NCBI GenBank assembly: GCA_002794775.1
Contig: NBAY01000022.1
Location: 62,001-126,000, forward strand
Origin: Porodaedalea pini
Taxonomy: Eukaryota > Basidiomycota > Agaricomycetes > Hymenochaetales > Hymenochaetaceae
Direction of reading: 5' to 3'
Length of the DNA stretch: 64,000 nt
Under the pieces are notes generated by a model that was given only the letters and a program-made list of their open reading frames with translations, was not told where the DNA came from and did no database searches. The translations under genes were made by a program, and so were the position numbers. Below are positions 56,689 to 64,000 of this stretch, in pieces (positions within the stretch are counted from its first letter, which is position 1; the number at the start of each line of letters is the position of its first letter).

Positions 56689-59600
56689 ATGACTGACAAT
56701 ATTTTGGTTTTTTCTCTTAACCTTCGCAATTCAGAACCCACTTTCGACTATCTTTTACACGCCTTTTCTTCCACACATGCCCCTCCTGACATTATTTGCT
56801 TTCAAGAGATCCCAATCATTTCTTCAACCGTTCCTTCCAAAACTTCATCTTCTGGTTCATGAATTTTCCAGATTCGCAACGCTGCCCCATACATGGCCTT
56901 CCGTTCTCCTTTGTCTGCTAAACCACGATGTTGTACACTTGTGCACCCTCGTATTATCCATCGTGTTTCCCTATACAACCCTGATTCCCTGTCCCCAAAC
57001 GTCACTGTCATTTCTATTGCTCGAGGAGATTTAACCCCACTTCTACTTTGGAACGTTTATAATTCACCTAGTCTTCATGAGTTCAAAAACCCTCTCCCTT
57101 CGCTTCACCTTCCCTCTAACATTTTTTGGGGGGACTTTAACCGACATTCAGACCTTTGGTCTTTCCCAGCACAATCTGCTGACTTTTCCAAATCGGCATC
57201 ACTCATTGACTGGATCAACGACAATGCCCTGCTTGTTTGTAACCCTGCCAACCAACATACCTACTTCAATCGCTCTAACCACTCCAAATCTATTATCGAC
57301 CTTGTCATCGCTTCAGATGACTTCGCTCCCCTCTTGTTAGATCACGTTTCTATTTCAGATCCATCCTTGGACATTTCCTCTGATCACCTTCCCATTCGTT
57401 TTTCATTCAACATCAATGTGCTTGCACCTCTTCCACAATCTCCCCTCCATTCAATTCGTTCCCGTGATTTACCTGCTTTCGTAGCAGAATTTTGCGATTC
57501 CAAAATTTTTTCCTTCTCACTAGATGGGATTCAATCCCCCAAGGCACTGGATGACCTCCTTTTTTCCTTTCAATCTTCCTTTTCCGATTTTGCCTCTACC
57601 TTTCTTTGCAAACAAAAACCCCACTCATACTTCGGCCCCATCACGTGGTGGTCCAAAGCTTGTTCGAAGCTCTATCGTGCACATTGTCGCAACCCACAGC
57701 CAGATTCTTGCAAACTCCTCGACATTGAGATGGCGCGAGCCAAGAATGCCTTTTTTGGTGCTCGTCTACAGCAATCCAATGCGCATACAGCTTGGCGCAA
57801 TCAATTCTTAGGTACGGCACGCCGCCGCGCCCCTATCGGCGTGCTGCGCATGTCAAATGGGTCATTCACACTCACCAAAGATGATAAAGCATCCCTCTTT
57901 TGCGAGATGTTCTTCCCCCCCTTAACGTCTATGCCAGAGGCCATTCCCCTCCCTACCCTCTGCGACTATCATCCTATCGAGATGAGCGACATTCACGATG
58001 TGCTCTGAGGTATTGATTGCAAAATGAGTCCTGGCAACAGCCACATCTCATACTGACATCTTGAGCTTCTTATTGAACATCACGGGCAGTTTTTTGTCGA
58101 CCTCTTTTCCCTTTGTCTGCAGATCGGCCACTTTCCTTTATCCTTTAAAACTTTGCTGGTTACCTTCATTCCAAAACCCAAATGCTCTGACTTTTCAGTC
58201 CCAAGAGCATATCGTCCTATTACTTTGGTTGATACTATCGGCAAACTTTTTGAACGAGTTCTCTTTAATATTCTGCAACCTTTTTTCGAACTCAATCACT
58301 TTCTTCTGGATGCTCAACACAGGTGTCAGAAACATCGTTCTTCCCTTATGGCCTGTTATGAACTGCTTTCTACCATTGCATCTGAACCTTTTGCGCTCAG
58401 CGGCAGTGATCAACGTTCATCCGTTGCTCATCGACATCGCTACTTTATTACTTCTATCCTTACCGTTGACATTCAAGGTTTTTTTGACAATATTTCTCAT
58501 AACCGTCTTCTCACCAAACTCATCCAATCCAACCTTCACCCCAACATCATCCACGTTCTTTCAGTTTGGCTAAAAGATCGTCCGATTTCTTTTCACTTTA
58601 ATAATTTCTTCCCCCCCCCTTTTATTAAACCCAACCGTGGTGTCCCCCAAGGATCACCGCTATCCCCCCTCATTTCAGTTTTTGCCACAGCTGATGCAAT
58701 TACTGCCTATAACACCAGATTCGGTCCACACCGTCCTTTACTCGCTTATATGGATGACCACCTTCTTTATTCACGCTCACTCAGCATTTTGACGAATCTA
58801 ATTTGTCTTCGTAACCAATTTCATTTTCTTTCTCTTCAATTTCAAACTCTTGGCTTATCCATTGATCCGGACGCTATTGAACTTCTTCACATCCTCCCAT
58901 ATCGCCCAATTGCTGACATTATTTTCCGTCCATTTTTAAAAGACTCACCCACCGCTTCCAACACATCTTTGTCTTTATCCAACAACCGTGTTATTCGCCC
59001 ATCGCATCACCTTACTTGGTTAGGTGTTATTTTTTCTTATGATCTTTTGCCCAAACTTCACTTCAAATCCCAAGTGAATAAGGCTCTTTCTACCCTTCAC
59101 CAACACCAGTTTCTTTTTAACCGGTCCAATAGTGCATCGTTTCAGTACGCCCATCTTTTATATTTTGGTTTAATCTGTTCGGTTGCCATTTACGGCGCCA
59201 TCCTTTTCCCCAAATCACCATTCATTTCATCCATACTTCAGAAAACTCAAAATCATTTCCTTAATTCTATTCTGCATCGCAACGTTCATCCCGCAGTCAC
59301 GGAATCCTTCTTATCATGTCCACCTCTTAACCTGTTCATCCGTTCGCTCTCCCAACGCTTTTTACTTTCATATTTTGCTCATTCTAAACACATTCCTATC
59401 CCTAAACAATATTTAACTTTGTTGCTCCTTCCCGATATTTCAATTCCTAAAGCTATTTCATACCCTTTGTTTACCCCAATTCACTCTCGCCTTATTATGA
59501 CTCCCATTCCCCCTTCATCACAATGTCACTGCGCCATTCGTGATTTCAACTCTTTCTTTCTACACCCCCCTCCTTACCAATATTTCATTTTTACAGATGG

Positions 59601-60516
59601 CTCCATCATTCCAGATGCCGACGGTTCCTACAATGGGGGCCATGGATTCGTCATTATACATGATCACCAAGAACTAGCTGTCTTTTCTTCAGCAGCGCAC
59701 TCTCGTTCAAACATTCTGTTTGAAGAGCGGGAAGTGCTCATTGCAGCCATGCATCGTATATCCTCTCTCCTTGCGAAATGCTTCACACCCATTCACATAC
59801 ACATCGTCACAGATTCACTTAACAGCATCAAACTCATCTTTTTGAATGACACCCAATACACGGAGTTCATCATCACCTTCCGCCATCTATGCAGAATATT
59901 CCTCGCCCTTCATCACGAGGCCTCACACATCACTATTCAGTGGCTCCCTTCCCACCAGGGAGTGCTGGGTAATTCTAAAGCTGATAAGCTTGCAAAAGAT
60001 GCCGTGTCCAAAACCGTACGTGAACCCATACCAAACTCGCTTCCCAATTTGAAGGTGCAAGTACAGCTCGATCTTCTTTGAGACTGGAAAGCCAACATAC
60101 TCAACCTTCGTGGGCACCGCTCCATCATGGAGCCATCATCATTTATCCTCCATCCAATGCGAACACTCCATCTGTTTCTGAAGCTTTCTCCAAGGAAAAA
60201 GATACACCACATAGTTCTATCTCGTGCCGCCAGCCTGATGCTGAACGCACTCAATCTGCATAATCGGAACCTCGAACCCCGTTGCCCAGACCCAGCGTGC
60301 ACTAAACATGATGTCTGTCACATTCTTAATTGTTGCCCCTTTTTCACATCAGTTCGAAACGGTCTCTTGCGTCAACGTTCTCTACCCTTCTCATTTTCTG
60401 ATTGGTTTCGTCCAAATAACTTCCTCCTTCTTCTTCAATTCGCTTACTTTTCATTTCGTCGTCCACCGGACAGCATGCCAATTCTATCTGAATTACCACC
60501 CTCCTTTTACCTTTAG
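56689..60516 (+). pseudogene. LINE ORF2 (endonuclease, RT, RNase H), nonsense-mutated
   Basis: One frame from ATG 56689 to TAG near 60516, broken by TGA at 56860, 58006, 58054 and 60079. Endonuclease: IICFQEIP, FWGDFNRHSDLW, SSDHLPIRFSF. RT: RAYRPITLVDTIGKLFERV, GVPQGSPLSPL, YMDD at 58747-58758. RNase H: FTDGS at 59590, Glu in LFEEREV, TDS near 59812, LPSHQGVLGNSKADKLAKDA. C-terminal knuckle CPDPACTKHDVCHILNCC. Stops at 56860, 58006 and 60079 fit CGA to TGA; 58054 fits TGG to TGA. Confidence 0.87.
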
Positions 60517-60834
60517 TCACAACATTCATCTCTATTAAGTTTGATCATCCTAGTTAATACACACCATCATTCGCGCACTACGTACATAGTCTTTTGTTTC
60601 TATCCGGTTTCCTTGCGGTTGGTAGTCTGTTAGGAGTAGATAGCAGAGATTATAAAGTTCAGAGCATGTGACTGGCGTCTTGACACGTGCCATATATTAC
60701 TTCAAGCTTGAACCAATTGCCGTGTACACCTGTCTACCATCTTCCTCTATTTCAGTATGCACGACCAATGTACGTGTCGCTCAAAATTTGTGTTGTCTGG
60801 ACAGTCCTTGCCTAACTGTTTGTGATAGCACAAT
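60517..60834. other. Spacer after LINE
   Basis: LINE 3' UTR and flank of the next gene; the LINE end could not be placed. Confidence 0.45.
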
Positions 60835-61477
60835 ATGCTGCGGCAGCGCATGTGCCATTCATCAAATCGCCAAGCTTGCGCATTCCTCGACCAGTGCGCC
60901 TACCATCAATTTGCGCCTTCAACGGTATTCTTAAGTTACGATGCATGATATCTTGCAGATAGAAGCTCCTCCAGACATCCACCCTCTCCCAGACGACATC
61001 AATGCCTACGTGCGTAACCTTCCAGCATAACCGAAGTGCCCAGTCGTTTCTGGCAGACCAATACTGACTGTTGCGCAGTTTGTCTATCCATTCACATTGG
61101 AGCCGCACGTCCTGACGCTCGAATCCTCTCGTGCCGCGACGCTCGCGGCACATGCTGCAAAGCATGCTGCGTACCTGAGGCAGCGGGAAGAGAACAAGGA
61201 GAAGCGGCGGCGGGATGCGTTGCGGCGCATCGCCCCGGGGTTCGAACCGCAGAGTGCACCTTTGATTCCTACGAAGGTTTCGGAAGGGGATGGAGTAAAA
61301 GGAACGAAGACTGGCGAGTTGGGGGGAGACAACACTAGGGTCGGCGAAAGCAGCGGAGGCGATGTGATAGATGCCGGTCATGCTCGCCAGCGCAGTGTGA
61401 TGGATGATCTTGTCGACCACCTGGCGGCGTTGGACGCAGCGAGTGGCACGTTGGCAGGAGGGGCATCGACTCATTAA
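60835..61477 (+). CDS. Small spliced hypothetical gene
   Basis: Exons 60959-61009 and 61079-61477 are well supported: 69-bp GT-AG intron with TACTGAC branch site, joining EAPPDIHPLPDDINAY to FVYPFTLEPHVLTLESSRAA. The protein continues with an Ala/Arg/Lys-rich helix (AAHAAKHAAYLRQREENKEK, likely coiled coil), RRIAPGFEP and an acidic/Gly tail ending GGASTH. A first exon 60835-60924 (ATG to ACG) would give 179 aa, but its 34-bp intron is very short, so the 5' end is doubtful; the LINE upstream may have displaced it. No family recognised with confidence. Confidence 0.6.
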
Positions 61478-61948
61478 GTGGTCTCTACTGCTTCTGGGAG
61501 GCTCGCATGCTCTTTATGCGACGTTGCAAGGGGGCACATTACCCGCAGAATGAGGACGTGGCCATCTTTCGATGTAGAGACAAACGCGGTCCCGTTCGCA
61601 CAGTCTATAAGCCGACATACACTGCAAATCTGGCTCTATCGAACCACTCTTCACGCTGCAGTAAGTTCGCCTTAACTTTACTGTTGTTACGAAGTCTCAA
61701 TCTGAACTTGCAGTTTTTATTCATTCATTCATGACGTCTGTCTGTATAGCAAGGACTTCCCACATTCCAACTTGCCCTCAAATTGCCTTTCGGTTTCCAG
61801 CTGGCTTGCCTTTAGCAATAACGACGGGTGCAAGCAAGATATTCCTCCAAATCACTCAGTGACTTCTGTAGTCAATTCAAGTCTGACGATACACCAATGC
61901 ATAGATTCTAACTCTTATTTCTGGCTGGCTGGATATCGTAAAATTTAA
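61478..61948. other. Convergent intergenic spacer
   Basis: 3' flanks of two convergent genes. An open stretch at 61507-61660 (MLFMRRCKGAHYPQNEDVAIF...) has no splice support. Confidence 0.45.
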
Positions 61949-62510
61949 TTATGAACTTTTTCCCTTCCCCTCAATCTGAGCTGCCAAGTCTTTCCATCTG
62001 TTTGCGAGTCTGGAACCGGCCTCTCCTACCATGAATATAGCCATGCCTAGGGCCGGGGCTTTGCCAGTCATTGACATAATAGAATCTGGCTGTCCCTCCG
62101 ACACTGCAAGTAAGGTAAATCTGAGAGAACACAGGCTCGAGGCTGCTGGACTACTTACCGACGACTTTGATGTACCTGCGATTCTCGCTTCGGATATACC
62201 AGAACTTGTACTTTCCGTCTTCCTTGTCCTTTTTCACCTCTGCAAAAATAAGTTTTAACAAAACACGTGTATCAACAGCCGCACAGGTAAGTTTTTGTGT
62301 CATGCAGAAGCAAAAAAAAAAAAAAATAGGATAGTACTAGTGCTCACTTTCAACGACTTCTTTGACTTGGATTCTTTCCGGGTCTGCTACGTCGCTGAGG
62401 GAGCCCAGATTATCGAGTTCTGTGGACTTCCAATCCAATTTCCATTTAAGCTCTGATCCCGACTCAGTCCCAGCCTTCTGAGACCTGTCTTTGGCTTGTG
62501 GTGACGCCAT
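61949..62510 (-). CDS. Small spliced hypothetical protein, 132 aa
   Basis: Three minus-strand exons: 62510-62348, 62239-62159, 62103-61949; introns 108 and 55 bp, GT-AG, phases close. Protein: MASPQAKDRSQKAGTESGSE, acidic middle (STELDNLGSLSDVADPERIQ), a basic aromatic block (KVKKDKEDGKYKFWYIRSEN then RRYIKVV), and a Gly/Ala/Met-rich helix followed by ANRWKDLAAQIEGKGKSS. No signal peptide; the segment GKAPALGMAIFMVGEAG is mildly hydrophobic. No family recognised. Intron 1 contains a 15-base A/T homopolymer near 62313. None of the exons forms a long frame by itself. Confidence 0.6.
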
Positions 62511-63189
62511 CGTTGTACACTGATACTTCTGAAATTAATGATTTGCTTCTGGGAGCGTGGGTTGGGTTCATATACCTTGAGCCGGCTTTGCATACGCAAA
62601 CATGCGGGCACTCCCCATCTAATATATCAATATACTTATACTGTATAGTGGGATCTGTATGATCTCTGAATGCAAAGCAAGCTGATGTGTGATTCAAGAA
62701 AAGATGTCTGGTCAATATTGCGAGCTAACTTGAAGGAGGTTGATTTATGGCCTTCAGTTGCTTCCAGTACTAGTGGAATTAGCTTGAGATTTCCGAATAG
62801 AGATTTGTGGCACGCAGTCCAGTTCACAACGTTTCCCAAAAATGATGACAGTCCGCAATTTGTGTGTACTTTTTTCTGGCCTGCCTAATCAAGCTAACTG
62901 AGCCTGTTTAAGCAATTGGTCTTGTGGCATGCATCTGACGAAATACACATCTCTTCAACATCCTCCTACATGCATCTCCATATGCATATCATAGGTTTGC
63001 TTACATGTGTCTGGTGTACAGAAGAAAATAAAATAGTCAGGCTATTGAGCCATTGGCCATTGTCAGACAAGCAATTGAGGACACGGTTGAGACATGCATG
63101 TATCAATATCTTCCGGCGCAACTTCGACTTGTTTCAAGGCTCTAGATCTGCTGTACCTGACTGTATTTGCCTTTGACCCTCTCCCAGAC
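62511..63189. other. Intergenic, no gene seen
   Basis: 5' flank of the 132-aa gene, then low-copy DNA up to the second copy of unit F. Nothing supported. Confidence 0.5.
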
Positions 63190-64000
63190 TGTTAGGGTCG
63201 GGCAAATATTCCAATTCTTTAACCACGAAGGTGTTGCCTTCCGGACTGTATGGTCCTCTGAGTGGTGTATTACCGAGATGACTTTACTTATCTTCGACCG
63301 ATCTCATAACCAGCTTCTCCTTCGCTGCCCTTATCAGGTAGAACCTGAGGTTGGTATTGAAAGCACTTAGTTACAGCAGATAGGGGAGGTAATGCCCTAG
63401 AGGGTCGAGAGACGTTTGGTTATGCTGCGATGTTGTCTAGGAGGCAAACTGCAAGGCTTGGCGTAGCCGAGATGCACTCAACCAGACTTGGTTCTGTGGA
63501 CAATGAGAGGAACCTTCTAAGTGTGGCGTAGCCGAGGGTCTACTCAATCAAAGTCAATCCTTATTCAACTTGGGACAAATCCTCAACCCAGTATGGGGCG
63601 GACTCGTTATTCAACCAAGGAGGATATTACATAGTGGTAGTTATAGATGTAGAGGTAGGGGTAAGAAGTAGCAGTGTTCTGTAACCTTCTGAAACCTTGA
63701 AAGCGATAGAGAATGCGGATCTGGGGTGCTAGTTACTCGGCCTTATATAGCCTACTAAATTTCTAATTTCTTTATGTTCTGTCCAACCAGATGCCCTTCC
63801 ATCTCTTTCCTATGTTTCAGGTGGCCACAGCACTTGGCTGCTGCGGTGGGGATGTATGCGCATGTACTCCATCCAATGGTTTTCTTGCATTCTGCAATTT
63901 AGACTGCGGGTGTGAGTCATGTGATGTCATGATCCGTGCACTTGGGTGAGTACATCACCGATTTGGTAGTTGGGCTCCCACATTCTCCACATGCTTCAGT
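63190..64000 (+). mobile_element. LTR-like unit F, copy 2 (runs off the window)
   Basis: Starts TGTTAGGGTCGGG like copy 1 (24409) and follows it to the window end with scattered, mostly C/T and G/A, differences. The left flank is CAGAC (63185-63189). 811 bp are visible, so it cannot be told whether this is a solo LTR or the 5' LTR of a full element. Confidence 0.85.

Larger units (their letters stand above)
54445..60516 (+). mobile_element. Non-LTR retrotransposon (Tad/I-like LINE)
   Basis: Two ORFs in tandem: a Gag-like ORF1 with zinc knuckles and ORF2 with AP-endonuclease, RT, RNase H and a C-terminal zinc-finger segment. RNase H after RT points to the Tad/I group. ORF2 begins 6 bp after the ORF1 stop, in the same frame, so ORF2 may be reached by reinitiation or stop read-through. 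ORF2 has four stops, so this copy is dead. Boundaries and target duplication not found; no poly-A tail seen. Confidence 0.85.

Noticed and set aside
60812..61474. 220-codon minus-strand open frame
   Set aside because: Overlaps a + strand gene with good splice signals; composition (Arg, Cys, Ser) is that of an antisense shadow.
28707..64000. STE3-type pheromone receptor near the pheromone gene
   Set aside because: Looked for seven hydrophobic segments and STE3-like motifs on both strands; only the acyltransferase and the single-pass protein have membrane helices.
1..64000. CRISPR arrays, operons, ribosome-binding sites, rRNA
   Set aside because: The window is eukaryotic; no regularly spaced short repeats or rRNA seen.

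Overview
The window is a piece of a filamentous basidiomycete genome, most likely an Agaricomycete (mushroom-forming fungus). The evidence is short GT-AG introns (about 50-110 nt, often with a CTGAC or TACTAAT branch site), chromodomain Ty3/gypsy retrotransposons, a Tad/I-like LINE, a fungal-type glycerol-3-phosphate acyltransferase, and a 37-residue farnesylated mating-pheromone precursor of the MD-F...ER...CaaX kind.

Left part (1-28706): an almost gene-free stack of retrotransposons nested four deep. An old, decayed + strand gypsy element (E) is the host. A minus-strand gypsy (B), a 1.75 kb LTR-like unit (F) and two solo LTRs (G, H) inserted into E. Two + strand gypsies (A and C) inserted into B. 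A nearly intact young gypsy (D) inserted into C, and a minus-strand gypsy (X) inserted into A. Target-site duplications are visible for D (CAAGG), C (ACCCA), F (CCCAT) and G (CCATA). All full gypsies are one lineage: gag with a CCHC knuckle; pol with protease, RT, RNase H, integrase and C-terminal chromodomain; LTRs TGTTAG...CTAACA. They share an 11-nt primer-binding site that pairs with their own LTR (Tf1-like self-priming) and, in C and D, a GGGTTTT slippery heptamer plus hairpin that links gag to pol by a predicted -1 frameshift. Nonsense mutations in the older copies are mostly CGA to TGA, and the oldest copy is nearly CpG-free, so decay looks driven by cytosine methylation.

Middle and right (28707-64000): low-copy DNA with genes. 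In order: a spliced hypothetical gene (-) abutting a perfect 402-bp-arm palindrome; SEH1 nucleoporin/SEACAT WD40 gene (-, 7 exons); tRNA-Phe(GAA); a small Ser/Thr-rich GPI-anchored protein; a 916-aa disordered protein (-); a lipopeptide pheromone precursor; a UBL3-like prenylated ubiquitin-fold protein; a 1201-aa Ser/Thr-rich single-pass membrane protein; a GPT2/SCT1-type glycerol-3-phosphate acyltransferase (10 exons); a LINE with ORF1 and a broken ORF2; two small spliced hypothetical genes; and, at the right edge, a second copy of unit F.

Several genes here (SEH1, the GPI protein, UBL3-like, the membrane protein, the acyltransferase, the 132-aa gene) only appear after splicing by eye; exon coordinates are given and reading frames close exactly. 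No pheromone receptor (STE3-type) gene was found next to the pheromone gene within the window.
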